Assembly (NCBI GenBank): GCA_947650365.1
Contig: OX393551.1
Location: 89,440,697-89,504,696 of the forward strand
Source of the DNA: Chamaelirium japonicum
Taxonomy: Eukaryota; Streptophyta; Magnoliopsida; Liliales; Melanthiaceae
Length of the DNA stretch: 64,000 nt
Reading direction: 5' to 3'
The notes beneath the pieces are model-generated. The model had not been told where the DNA came from. It did no database searches and saw only the letters and a list, made by a program, of their open reading frames with translations. The translations under genes and the position numbers were made by a program. This document shows, piece by piece, positions 25,057 to 36,150 of this stretch (position 1 is the stretch's first letter; every line of letters begins with the position of its first letter).

Positions 25057-27032
25057 TGTTGGAATTAAATCCTATGATCAGATTCGCAGCGGAAGCAAAG
25101 GATAGATCCGAAGATCTCATGGTGTATGTTTTATTACAATTAATTCTACAAAACAATCTAAATGCAAATCTATGATCTTAGTATATGTGCGGACACCCTA
25201 GAGGCATACTATGATCTACGGAAGACATGCATGCATCTAGTTAGGTATTTAGAATCATCATACCTTGTAAATCTATGATCTGAAGAGAATGGAACGATGA
25301 TGAACTACACGTGAATCACAAGGGATGCTGTCGGATGGCACTTTGTCCTTTGCGAAGAGAGGAATCCTCGAGGTCCTATCTCTGAGTGCAAGGACTACGA
25401 GCCGATGGAGGAATTCGTTGCGAAGACGATGGCGAGCCGCGATATCTCCTCCTTCTCTTTCTTTCTTCTTCCTTCTCCTTCCTTCCTCCTTCTTCTTCCT
25501 TCTTCTTTCTTCCTCCTTCTTCTTCCTTCTTCTTCCATTTTCTTCCTTGGCCAAAACCACAAAGAGGGAGAGGAGAGAGAGGGATTCGGGTTTTAGGAGA
25601 GGGAGGCACTTGGGGTCGGCCCCTCTCTCTCTAATCCTCATATAGGGCCGATCCCCAAGTGATTTACACAATCTAGGGCCGGCCCCAAGGGGATAGGGAT
25701 GAGGGGGGGTCGGTTTTTAGGGTTTCCACTTAGCTATCGTGAAGCCTGGACGAAAACGTCCTTCACAAAAATTGAAACACTATAAGAGAGATTGAGTGAG
25801 GTGCGCTACTCGGAATCGAGTTCCGTTAGTGCCTATGAGCTCCTAGAATTATTCCACTTTTAAGATCCATATTCAATATGTTCTGAGCCATATTTTAGTA
25901 TTTACAAAAATACCCCTACGGCCCCTAACACATATGAATTAAGTTCTTAGGTTCCGGGTTTGTGCTCCATCGCGCTACTCCGCATCTAACATATTCAACC
26001 AGGTCGGGGAATAATTTCTATATGCAATGATAGGGTGGAACCTTCAGGGTTCAGGATCTCTAGCTCCAACCTGATCCCTGATTAACTATTCCGGTGACAC
26101 ACCGAAAGTTCCGTTAATCAGCCCTAATCTGATTAACCCATGTAGCCACCCAGAGTGCGACGCGAGTTGAACTCTAGTGATCCTAAACTTATGTTACTCC
26201 GTTGTAACCCTGTTCTCTACTATACTCTGATAATCCTTAGTCTCTCCTATTACTGGTGCCATGATACGACTCGGGCGGTGGGGAGCACAGTCAGATCCCG
26301 ATCGATCATCTAACTAGGATTTGATGACTTGTCATCTATAACACCACACACCTTCCGGTGCTATGTCTAGCATCTGGAATATCATCAGTCATACTGACAA
26401 CCACCAGGCCTGGGTTAATTGTATGGACAGATTGACTCATCAAAATGCATCCATCCATACTGGACGTCGGATAACCTGTAGGGATTGCATACCACTCAAG
26501 CGCCAGCCGGGTAACCCAACGTACCATGGTATTGGACTATGGAAGGTCCGCACACGTTGGCACATCAAAGCACCACATAACTGGTTGGCCCAGTATACAT
26601 GGTCCCTCAGGGTTAATGACAGATTATCTATAGTAGTAAGATGATTTATGCACCAATGTTTGAATCACTGAACTGTGCACTATCTTGGTTCCTGTTCAAC
26701 ATGATCATCATGCTTAGTTAGGTGAATGGGAATTCCACGTTCCCGTGGTGGAGACTTCACTACATCCTCTACCTGCCAATAGTTTATTCTCGGTGAAGCG
26801 ATCGGCATCACCAAAGCTGTGAACTAGTTCTAGGTCTACACAGAACTGGTCCACTGGGTCTCCCAAGCATGGATCCACCATGCGCCTCAGTGGCCTACTG
26901 CGTTCCCTAGGGTCCTTTATTATATATGTATTAACATATACCAAATTAGCATTCTAATTAATGCAATAACCAAAGTCATCTTTATTAATATTAATACAGA
27001 AAATCCACGCTCAGAACACACAAGCTACAACA
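25057..27032 (-). repeat. Solo LTR of a related copia subfamily
   Basis: This 1976-bp LTR runs from TGTTGGAATTAAATCC to CTACAACA and is flanked by a perfect 5-bp target duplication, CAGCC (25052-25056 and 27033-27037). It is in minus orientation: its left end corresponds to the LTR end that adjoins the primer-binding site in C1. No internal region remains, as expected after LTR-LTR recombination. It carries a 100-bp CTT/TTC-rich tract (25440-25555) and GGCCGGCC-like boxes near 25613, 25647 and 25675. Confidence 0.88.
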
Positions 27033-27156
27033 CAGCCTGCGTCATACTCTGGGTGGCTACATAGGTTAACTCTGACTTAGAGGGTCGATGGTATAATCGG
27101 GTGGTGTATCGATCGAGTCTAAGTTGGAAGGCATGAACCCTGGTCCCTAAAGGTTC
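27033..27156 (+). repeat. Copia element C2: 3' LTR, second part
   Basis: It resumes the C2 LTR (matching about 17578-17697 in the 5' LTR) directly after the solo LTR. It is cut again by gypsy element G1 after GGTTC (27152-27156). The rest of this LTR must lie beyond the right edge of the window. Confidence 0.8.
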
Positions 27157-27813
27157 TGTGTGTGCAAATTTTGGCCAACGCCCCACAGCAGGACCCACCA
27201 GCCCTGCTTGGGGGTCAATAGAGATGACAGCGGGACCCACCAGCCCTGCCAGGGGGTCCATAGAGACGACAGCGGGACCCACCAGCCTTGCATGGAGGTC
27301 CATAGAGACGACAGCATGACCCACCAGCCTTGCTTGGGGGAACACATGGACGACTGCGGGACCCACCGGCCCTCCGTCGAAACCCAAATGATGACGGTAG
27401 AAACCGCCTTCAACCCCATTTGCTTTCCAAAAAACTCTATAAGTAGCAAACCCTGCAAATGTAACAAGATCAAATATTTGATTTCTAAATCAAACTTTCG
27501 AAAAGTCCAGAGCTCTGACTCCCAACCTTTCGATCTTCTTTACGAAGAGAAATCAGTGATACTCGGCCTATCGAGGTCACTTTAATTCAAGTGTTAGTGA
27601 ATTCAGGTTGCTCCTTATAGCATAGAGATGTAGGTTTCGGTTGAACTCCGAGATCACATCTCGTGTCAGCTGTCTTTTGATATTCAGAAGTTCAACTCAA
27701 AGACATCGACCTCCGAACCTGCAGACTAGACAAATTTTCGATCAGACATTCGATTCGACTCGATTGACTGGTTGGGTAGAGTCTTTGGGTTGGCACGGAG
27801 ATCATCCCCCATA
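27157..27813 (+). repeat. Gypsy element G1: 5' LTR
   Basis: This 657-bp LTR runs from TGTGTGTGCAAATTTTGG to CATCCCCCATA, in plus orientation. Its upstream part (27186-27395) holds about five 42-bp tandem units of the form GGGACCCACCAGCCCTGC. The same unit type occurs in the G2 LTRs on the other strand. The shorter length compared with G2 (830 bp) comes mainly from fewer units. Confidence 0.85.
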
Positions 27814-27816
27814 GTT

Positions 27817-27833
27817 TGGCACCGTCTGTGGGA
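27817..27833 (+). promoter_or_regulatory. G1 primer-binding site
   Basis: TGGCACCGTCTGTGGGA starts three bases after the 5' LTR. It is the TGGCGCCG-type primer-binding site of plant gypsy elements; G2 has TGGCGCCGTCTGTGGGA at the matching place on the other strand. Confidence 0.8.
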
Positions 27834-27980
27834 TCCAACAAGAAGGTCATTTCGCTCTACGACAATATCAGATCGGTTGAGTAGACAATCGATCTTGATA
27901 ACCATACTTTCCAGCCCCCTTGATTGAGAAAACAATCGATCGGACTCTGGCAATCTGGTTGCTTTCTCCGCTTTCACTAA

Positions 27981-29812
27981 ATGGCAAAGACAAGGTATCA
28001 GGATCATCCAGAGGGAAGTAACACTCGACAGAATCAACCTCTCCCGGCAACCCGATCAATGAGTCAGCGACTCAACTTCGGACTTCCTCTTACTGATCCC
28101 GAGATAGCAGCTCATTCGGGAAATGGGAGATCGGTCGATCGACCGCTTCCCCTGCCACTTCGATAGTCGATCGGGCAAACTATGCCCAAACCAACGGAAG
28201 ATCCTCTGCCAACTTATCAGATCTCTGCGCTCGATTTTCAACTGCTACAACTGGCGAAATAAAATGCCACTCTCACTGCTGAGAGGAACGCTATTAAAAA
28301 GGCAGCCTCCGATGCTAGAGTTGTTCTTCCTATCCCTTCTCTCAACGAAGGGGCTGATCTGCCTCGACGATCCATCTACTCCGAGCAACAGAAGTCTATG
28401 AGCCAAGCGATTGGTCATACGAACCGAGAGAGAAACTGATGCGAGCCCACCCCCTCAGTAGCTTCGCGGAAGCAGAGTGTTTGGAATCGAATCGACGATC
28501 AATCCTCACAATCATCTTTGAGCCGTAACTATGTTAGGCAGTCATAGTCCAAACCCAATATGCGAGTGAGGCATCGGGCGAAAGAGACCGCATCGAAAGG
28601 CCGTTTCTCTCCGTCCCCTCCCCTTCATCGAGATACCTAAATTAATTTTTATCACCGAGCCCACCTAGCGATAATCCAAGATGCGGACCAAGACCCCTCG
28701 ATCTCACCCCTAGTCCAACAGCAAGGATGGGGACTAGGTCATAGGGAGAGATACTCTTTGGTAGGACTTCTCCACGAAGCCTATTTTAAGCATCATTCCC
28801 CAAGGGCTGGAGAACCCCAATGCTGCCAAAGTTCAATTGGTTGAAGGGAGATCCAACTCCTCACATTCTAGCATTCAAACAGGCTTTAACGCCGCACGAG
28901 GAAGAAAATAACGTGCTCTGCCGAACCTTTGTCGGAAGCCTCGACGAGCCCTGTCTCGATTGGTATCACAACCTTGATGCTGGATTGATCACCCAGTTCG
29001 GAGTCCTTGTGAACCACTTCGTACAACACTATCAACTTAACCTCAAACCAGAAAAGAAGTTGGACTCTCTGTATCATCTGAGGATGGGAGCTGATGAGAG
29101 TATTCACAACTTTACGCAAAGATTCCGCAATGAGCATGCTGCCCTTTCTGGACGACATCTCGACGATAAGGTCATTATGCTAACTTCCAAAATGCCCTCC
29201 GATTTGATCTGCACATCTACAATGACTTTATCCGCAACCCTCTACCTTCTCTAGGCTCAATATTTGATCAAATCCAGAGGGAGATTGAAGTCAAAGATGA
29301 TCAAATGACCCAGAAAGGACACGAGACTAGACAACGACCTACCGAAAAGGAAGTACCCAAATATACGGCCAAAGCCCACAATATGGAAGCACTAGCACCT
29401 GCACCAGCCAAGCGACCAAGAGTAGACGACCGTAGATCACCGTCGAAGAAAACAACATTCACCGATTGGACCCTCTCGATCGAGCAGATTCTTGACCAGA
29501 TCCAACATGAAGAATTTCTTCGACGGCCGAATCCTCTGCAGCCCGATACCAAACTCACCGCCGACAAATTTGTTTACTGCGACTTTCATCGCAGCCACGG
29601 TCATCCAACCAGTCGATGCTTCCGACTAAAGTATCACTTGAAAGACCTGCTATGTGAAGGCCACCTCCAGGAGTTCGTCAAGAACGGACAGGACCAACAC
29701 CCACCTTCCTCATCAAAAGGGAAGGAAGCTTGTTGGGTCCACTGCATCTCGATCAGCTCATCGTCAGTTGTTGTACAAGCTAACATCTTCGGCATTCACG
29801 GAGTGTTGCACC
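27981..29812 (+). pseudogene. G1 gag, interrupted
   Basis: The start at 27981 gives MAKTRYQDHPEGSN, the same start as G2 gag at 38907 on the other strand. The retrotransposon gag domain is at about 28820-29254 (LPKFNWLKGDPTPHILAFKQ). A zinc-knuckle-like segment, YCDFHRSHGHPTSRCF, lies near 29574-29621. Frameshifts and stops break the frame near 28166, 28440 and 29254. G2 is inserted at 29812; the downstream protein continues at 39907. Confidence 0.85.
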
Positions 29813-30642
29813 TGTGGGGGGAAAATCTTTGTGCCGATCCGAAGACTTCACCTCACCAGTCAGTTGATGTTGAGTCGAAGATCGTTGGTCGATCTATTGG
29901 TTGGGAGGTAGGTTTGAAAGTTGGTGTCTTGGTGACTTTGAGTTACCTCTTATGATATGCAAACAGAAAGCGTGTTGACACAAGATGTGATTTCGGAGTT
30001 CAGCCGAAGCCTATGTCTCCGTGCTATAGGGAGCAACCCGAATTCACTAACACTTCACTCAAAGTGACCTCGACAGGCCGAGTGTCACTGATCTCTTCGA
30101 GTTTTTCCAAGACAAAAAGAAGATCGAGGTGAGTTAGAGGATTGAAAGCTGGAATTCCAGAGCTCTGGTTTCTGGATTTTGGAATCGATCCTTTTACATT
30201 TGAAGGCTCTGCTATTTATAGGATTTCCTGGGAGGAAATCTGGGGTAAATGGCAGTTTCTTCTGTCATATCCGGGGGATTCCACAGGCAGGGCTGGTGGG
30301 TCGCACCGTTGTCTCTGGGGATTCCACAGGCAGGGCTAGTGGGTCCCGCCGTTGTCTCAGTGGGCTCACCAGGCAGGGCTGGTGGGTCCCGCGGTAGTCT
30401 CGGTGGGCCCACCAGGCAGGGCTGGTGGGTCCCGTGGTAGTCTCTGTGGGCCCACTAGGCAGGGCCGGTGGGTCCCGCGATAGTCTCTGTGGGCCCACCA
30501 GGCAGGGTTGGTGGGTCCCGTGGTAGTCTCTGTGGGCCCACCAGGCAGGGCCGGTGGGTCCCGCGGTAGTCTCTGTGGGCCCACTATGCAGGGCTGGCGG
30601 GTCTCGCGGTCTATAGGCCTCTTGCCAAAATTTGCACCCATA
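29813..30642 (-). repeat. G2 3' LTR
   Basis: It runs from TGTGGGGGGAAAATC to TTTGCACCCATA. About eight 42-43-bp units (GGCAGGGCTGGTGGGTCCCG type) occupy 30290-30610, in the upstream half of the LTR as transcribed. Each junction can fold as GGGCCCACCA against TGGTGGGTCC. Confidence 0.9.
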
Positions 30643-30764
30643 GTTATCCCCTCCAAGTTAGCTAGAGGTCATCCTGGCTAGCTTGGATTTGGTGCAAAAG
30701 TAACAACCCCCTGTCACGAGTGTAAAAAAAAAAAAAAAAATTCTTGAGTATCGGTACTGATAGA
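30643..30764. other. G2 spacer between 3' LTR and 118-bp array
   Basis: Spacer next to the LTR, where the polypurine tract is expected on the minus strand. It contains an A-run at 30725-30741. Nothing coding is seen. Confidence 0.5.
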
Positions 30765-32340
30765 CTAATTGGTCAATTCTGACCGATCGGTCAAAGTTGA
30801 CCGATCGGTTAATTTTGACCGATCGGTTGAATTTGACCGATCGATCAAAGTTGACCGATCGGTTAAATTCAACCGGTGGTGGTCGAGGTGATCGGTCAAA
30901 AAATATAGTTTTTTGACCGATCCAGTACAATTTTGACCGATCGGTTGAACATGATCGATCGGTCAAAGTTGATTGATCGGTTAAATTCAACCGGTTGAGG
31001 TTGAGGTGATCGGGCAAAAACCTAAGTTTTTCGCCCGATCCTGTAGAAATTCGACCGATCGGTTGAACCTAACCGATCGGTCAAAGTTTGACCTATCGGT
31101 TAAATTCAACCGGTCGAGGTTGAGGCGATCGGGCAAAAAACCAAGTTTTTCGCTCGAATCAGTAGGAATTCGACCGATCGGTTGATCTTGACCGATCGGT
31201 CAAAGTTGATCGATCAGTTAAATTCAACCCGTCGAGGTCGAGGTGATCGGGCAAAAATCTAAGTTTTTCACCCGATCCAGTAGAAATTCGACCGATCGGT
31301 TGAATCTATCCGATCGGTCAAAGTTGACCGATCGGTTAAATTCAACAGGTCGAGGTTGAGGTGATTGGGCAAAAACCTAAGTTTTTTGCCTGATTTAGTA
31401 GAAAATCGACCGATCGGTTGAATCTATCTGATCGGTCAAAAGTGATCGATCGGTTAAATTCAACCGGTGGAGGTTGAAGTGATCGGGAAAAAACCTAAGT
31501 TTTTTCGCCCGATCCAGTAGAAAATCGACCGATTGGTTGAATCTATCCGGTCAGTCAAAAGTGACCGATCGGTTAAATTCAACCGCTGGAGGTTGAGGTG
31601 ATTAGGCAAAAACCTAAGTTTTTTGCCCGGTTCAGTAGAAAATCGGTCGATCGGTTGAATCTATCCGATCGGTCAAAAGTGACCGATCGGTTAAATTTAA
31701 CCGGTAGAGGTTGAGGCGATCGGGCAAAAACCTAAGTATTTTGCCCGATCCAGTAGAAAATCGACCGATCGGTTGAATTTATCCGATTAGTCAAAAGTGA
31801 CCGATCGACTAATTTCAACTGGTGGAGGTTGAGGTGATCAGGCAAAAACATAATTTATTCACCCGATCCAGTAGAAAATCGATCGATCGGTTGAATCTAT
31901 CCGATCGATCAAAAGTGACCGATCGGTTAAATTCAACCGGTGGAGGTTGAGGCGATCGGGCAAAAACCTAAGTATTTTGCCCGATCCAGAAGAAAATCGA
32001 TCGATCGGTTGAATCTATCCGATCGGTCAAAAGTGACCGAACGGCTAATTTCAACCGGGGGAGGTTGAGGCGATCGGGCAAAAACCGTAGTATTTTGCCC
32101 GATCCAATAGAAAATCAACCGATCGGTTGAATTTATCCGATCGGTCAAAAGTGATCGATCGATTAAATTCAGCCTGTGGAGGTTGAGGTGATTGGGCAGA
32201 ATACTTAGGCCGATCCAGTAGAAAATCAACCGATCGGTTGAATTTATCCGATCGGTCAAAAGTGATCGATCGGTTAAATTCAGCCGGTGGAGGTTGAGGT
32301 GATCGGGCAAAAGAGCCTGTTTTCTGCCCGATCCTTTGAA
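30765..32340. repeat. 118-bp tandem array with hairpins (G2)
   Basis: About 13 units with a period of 117-119 bp. Each has two ACCGATCGGT-type palindromes, a TTCAACCGGT segment, and an inverted repeat GATCGGGCAAAAA...TTTTTGCCCGATC with a 5-7-base loop (for example 31008-31040). In the first unit (30890-30922) the stem reads GATCGGTC and GACCGATC, a paired change. The array sits between the 3' LTR and the promoter of the antisense gene, as in G3. Confidence 0.92.
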
Positions 32341-32558
32341 AAATTACCTGATCGTCTGCCTGTCGAACGGGTAAAGTCTTTGAATAGCGATTGAGGTTGA
32401 GACGATTCTTTTGAACCGGTGGTTCACACGGACCGGTGATTCTTCTGAACCAGCGGTTTGCTTGGACTGGCAGTTTGCTTGGACCGGCGGTTCACCTGGT
32501 TCGACGTTTCGTCTGGCTCTGATGGTTCGCCTGGAAGAGCGCTTCTTTTGGATTGACG

Positions 32559-32645
32559 CCACGTGTCCCTTCTAAAAACACGGCTTTTGACCTGGTGGTG
32601 CCACGTGTCATCGATTTTTGTGCCAGTTTCTCCGAGGTTTATAAG
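32559..32645 (+). promoter_or_regulatory. Promoter of the G2 antisense gene (two G-boxes and TATA box)
   Basis: Two identical GCCACGTGTC motifs, with CACGTG cores at 32560-32565 and 32602-32607, precede TTTATAAGC (32638-32646). The start codon follows at 32768. CACGTG is the plant G-box, bound by bZIP and bHLH factors. Spacing suits an RNA polymerase II promoter with a leader of about 95 nt. It points away from the LTR into the element, opposite to pol. Confidence 0.6.
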
Positions 32646-32767
32646 CATTTCTGGAGTTCATTTTTGCCTCGCGCTTTCAGAAAATTTTCAAAGTCCAGAA
32701 CTCTTTGCTCTCGAATTTTCGGTTCCTCGTATTCTCCCGATCGGTTGAAATAGCATGATCTGGCAGC

Positions 32768-35557
32768 ATGAAGAAGGTGAATATGGTCCCATCCAAAAGG
32801 AAGGGAAAGGAGAGGGCTCGGGAGTCTCCCATAAAGAAAGGTCAGGGCAAGGGCAAAGGCGCCCTCGGTGTGCTGGGCAAGAGGCACCTGGGCATGGGGT
32901 TTGCTTCTGCGCCTTCAAGGCCTGAGCATATCCCAAAGGCCAGCTTCGTTCTGGGGCCTCTGATGCCCTTGTCTGAGGAGCCCGAGTACGAATATAACAC
33001 TGGCGGCAAGCTCACTGACGTGAAGAGGGCTAAGTGGCAGAAACCGATGGCCTGCTTCACGGAGGGGAAGAATCGACCAGCGCTCTCTGGAGTTCAATCC
33101 GCTTTTGGGATCGAGAAGCGGACGGTCTTCACATCGATCGCCAGCAAGGAGAAAGTGATAGAGACGGTGGTCACCATCGGCCAACTAAACTGCGGGCTGC
33201 TGCCATTCGCTGCCAGGCTACTGAACACTTCAGGGCTATGCCCGGGGCAGATATCTGGGAATGCGTGAAGGATCATCTATGGATTCTGCCGCGTGGAGTC
33301 TGACTTCCAGGAGGAGCTCAGGGCTTCCTACTCCAGCATCCCTGAAGGCGAGGAGGCCAGGATCGAGTTGGGCTATTTCTTCTACCACTACAAGTGGGCC
33401 TCAAGGAAGGATAGCCCATTCTTCAACTTGATCGGTGTTTCTGCCCTTCGCCCGATCATCGACACCGTCCCCTCCGACAAGCTCTACACCGACTGGCCGA
33501 TCTCTGTCTCTAGGGCATGGACCCCTCTTTCTGTGCTTGAGACTCCATGCTCTCAGGTTCACAAAGAGGTGGACATGTACTATGCGGGAGGAGTCTTCGC
33601 ATGGTCTTCGGAGCAGGTCGGGGCCCTCGACAACCTCTTTCTGGAGTTGACCTATGGCACGCGATCGTGGAAGCAGTTTTCAAACTACCTAGTCCGGCAC
33701 GGCAATGCCAACCTCCTCCACTGACTGCAGGCCCGGTACAAAGACAACAAAGTCTTGTACTCCGATTACGAGGAGGATCCTCAATCGGGCAATATAGTTA
33801 GAAAAGTCCAGGCCGAGAAGAAAGCGTATGGGACAAGGCACCGCTTGCCAACGGAGGAGAAGCTGGTGATGACCCACAGGGGTCAAGTGAAGAAGAGAAG
33901 GGTCCTCAAGGAGGAGGAGAAAGGAGAAGAAGAGAAGAAGAAAGAAGAAGAGGAGAAGAAGAAGGAAGAAGAAGAAGGAGGGGAAGAAGAAGAAGAAGAA
34001 GAAGAAGAAGAAAAGAAAGATGAAGAGGATCAAGACGATGATGATGATAACGAATGTGGAGATGAGGGTGATGATGATGAGGACAACGATGGGGATGACG
34101 GGGATGATAATGATGACGATGCTGAAGGAGGTGGGGGAGATGGAGGCGACGAAGGAGGGAATGAAGGCGGTGAGGGCGGAGGCGATGGTGGGGGTGAGGA
34201 CGAATCTCAGCCCATTCCTATCGACGAGGCTAAGGCCCGTCGTATGGAAGATGTGATGGATACGGTGGGCGATGGCCAGAAGGTGTTGCCCATCTATCAT
34301 TTTGAGGAGCTGAAGCGCCCAATGCGCATCAGGATCAAATACTTGGGGAGTGACGTGGTTGCGAGCAACCCCACTCCCCTCGACCAATTACCCTCGAGTG
34401 TTCCTCACCTGGAGGGCGCCTCAACGAGCGGTGGGGTGGAGGTTGAGCAACCTCCCTCTGCTGCCCGTCTTTCGGCGGCCCAAGTGGCGAAGGAAGCGGC
34501 CACCCTCATGGCCAGGCTTCAGTAGACTACTGAACGCCCGGAGAAAGGGGAGATCACTCCTCTGCACGATGTTCCCTCTCCCTTGCAAAAGGAGAGAGGG
34601 ATTCGTATGGAGGCTGGGACTCCCCAACCTCTGCTAGAGGCGTCCCCCGTCAAGCAGATATCGACCCCCAGGGGTAAGAGCTCCGACCGAGGGAAGGGCA
34701 AGGCTGAAGCATCTCAAGCCGAGGCCACTGGTATATCCTCGCTAACTTCTGTTCTCGAATATATTTCCTTTGACATCCAAAAATTTTAACTGTTTGAACT
34801 CTTGTATTGATTGCAGATGCTCCTGTGGGCACGGCTCAGCTCCTAAAAGACTTGGGTGAGGTTGATATCAACCACCCAACGGGTGTGATCAGGAAGCTCT
34901 GCAACCTTCCTGATGCTACCCTGGACGAGGCCTACAATAGGCTCGAAGTTATGGTAAGTGCATCAGCTTGACTTGATTTTTAAGTTGTATCTTCCGAGAT
35001 ATTCCTGACTTTCTTTTGATTGCTTGCAGAACTCAACTGTCCTGAAGCTCGCTACCAGGCTCTTCAGGAGGGTCAGAGAGCGGAGGGCTTCAGCTGAAGT
35101 CTCTCGCTTGACGGCCGAACTGGAGGCCGCGAATGAGGAGAAGGAGAAGCTAAGTGCAGCTTTAGCCGCTAAGAAGAAAGCTCTGAATGCCAAGAAGGAA
35201 GCTCTCCGCAAGGAGAGGACCGAGAGCAAGAGATGGCTCGAGAACTATGTGGCTCGAGGTCATGAGCTCGAAGAATTGAAGAATCAATTCTTCAAAGTGG
35301 AGACCTTGTCTGTCGATCTTGCGGTTGAAATAAAGGAGCTGAAGTCTCAACTCGCTGCCAAGGAGGAGGCCTTCACGAAGGAGCTCGAGGAGACACGCGC
35401 TGAATGTGAGAGCTTCAGGTCGACAACAGAGAAAGCGGTAGAGGCCCTCAGGGTTCATGCTGGCGGCGTCCAATCTTCGAAAGCGTCTGCAACGAGCAAG
35501 GCTCGTGGTGGATCTGAAGGAGAGAGATTGCGTGCTCCGAGTATTGCCAAGCCCTGA
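32768..35557 (+). pseudogene. G2 antisense gene (gypsy extra ORF), three exons, nearly intact
   Basis: Exon 1 is 32768-34730, intron 1 34731-34816, exon 2 34817-34953, intron 2 34954-35029 (GTAAGT...GCAG), exon 3 35030-35557; about 875 residues. Both introns are GT-AG and keep the frame (phases 1 and 0). Parts: basic low-complexity start (1-40); conserved domain (about 75-320) with GQLNCG and a motif matching NAWRIIY in G3; Glu/Asp-rich stretch (about 380-480); conserved IDEAKARRMED segment (from about 485); Pro/Ser-rich linker; coiled coil in exon 3. Only three stops break it: TGA at 33266-33268 and 33722-33724, both where tryptophan codons are expected, and TAG at 34523-34525. It is antisense to the pol of its own element. 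The N-terminal domain may belong to Pfam Transposase_28; function unknown. Confidence 0.8.
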
Positions 35558-35750
35558 TGTATTCTATTTATTTCTTTTTGCTTTTGCACCTGTAAGCTCC
35601 GCACATATAAAAGCTCACCTGTACCTAGCAGTTTTTGAGAAATAAAGACTTCTTTTTGGTATTTGAAATTGAATGTCTTGTGTTGAATCCTTCGAATGTT
35701 TGTGTTCTGGATGGAATGCTGGAATATGCTTAACACTTGATGGTAAGGGG

Positions 35751-36032
35751 TCAAGTCGCAACTCGTTCACCTAAACTTGTTAAGTATTTTGATAATTGAA
35801 AACAACTTAAAATCGTTTAACATTTGCCTATTAGGGGTTGAGTCGCAACTCAAGCACCCAAACTTGTTAGACGATTTTGCAATTGAAGGTTATTTAACAT
35901 TTGTGTGTAAGGGGTCGTGCCGCAACACGAGCTCCCAAACTTGTTAAATTGACCCAGTGACTTGAAGGTTATTTTGTTTTACAACCCGAAACTGTTTAAC
36001 ATCTTCCTGTAAGGGGTTGAGTCGCAACTCAA
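35751..36032 (-). repeat. Hairpin tandem array downstream of G2 pol
   Basis: Four units spaced 77-102 bp. On the minus strand each reads AGTTTGGGTG, a 5-6-bp stem with a TGCG loop, then ACCCCTTAC. Stems are at 35751-35766, 35838-35853, 35915-35930 and 36017-36032. The second and fourth are TTGAGT/ACTCAA; the third is TCGTGT/GCACGA, so paired bases changed together. The array lies between the integrase stop and the end of the antisense gene. Confidence 0.85.
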
Positions 36033-36150
36033 GCACCCAAACTTGTTAAACGACCTGGTAATTTGAATGTAGATGACTTGGAACTGCTTCAGAACTTGAG
36101 TCGACAATATGAACATTTGAAAGCGATCTTTATTCAGCATGGAGTTTACA

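Noticed and set aside
25325-25671. Lys/Glu-rich and Ser/Phe-rich frames in the solo LTR
   Set aside because: They come from a CTT/TTC-rich tract inside the LTR.
27160-27585. Repeat-encoded frame (GTHQPC repeats) in the G1 LTR
   Set aside because: It is the 42-bp LTR tandem repeat in an open frame; the same repeats in G2 are not kept in frame with any gene.
30765-32340. CRISPR-like array of palindromic repeats
   Set aside because: Units are contiguous tandem repeats without unique spacers, lie inside a plant gypsy element, and have no associated protein genes.
33689-34387. 232-residue Phe/Leu-rich frame on the minus strand, looking like a membrane protein
   Set aside because: It is the complement of the GAA/GAG-rich acidic stretch of the antisense gene. 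The hydrophobic run comes from codon complementarity, and no copy conserves it.
32768-35557. Antisense gene as a captured host gene or an ordinary gene hit by transposons
   Set aside because: The same gene lies at the same place and orientation in three gypsy copies, so it belongs to the element family.
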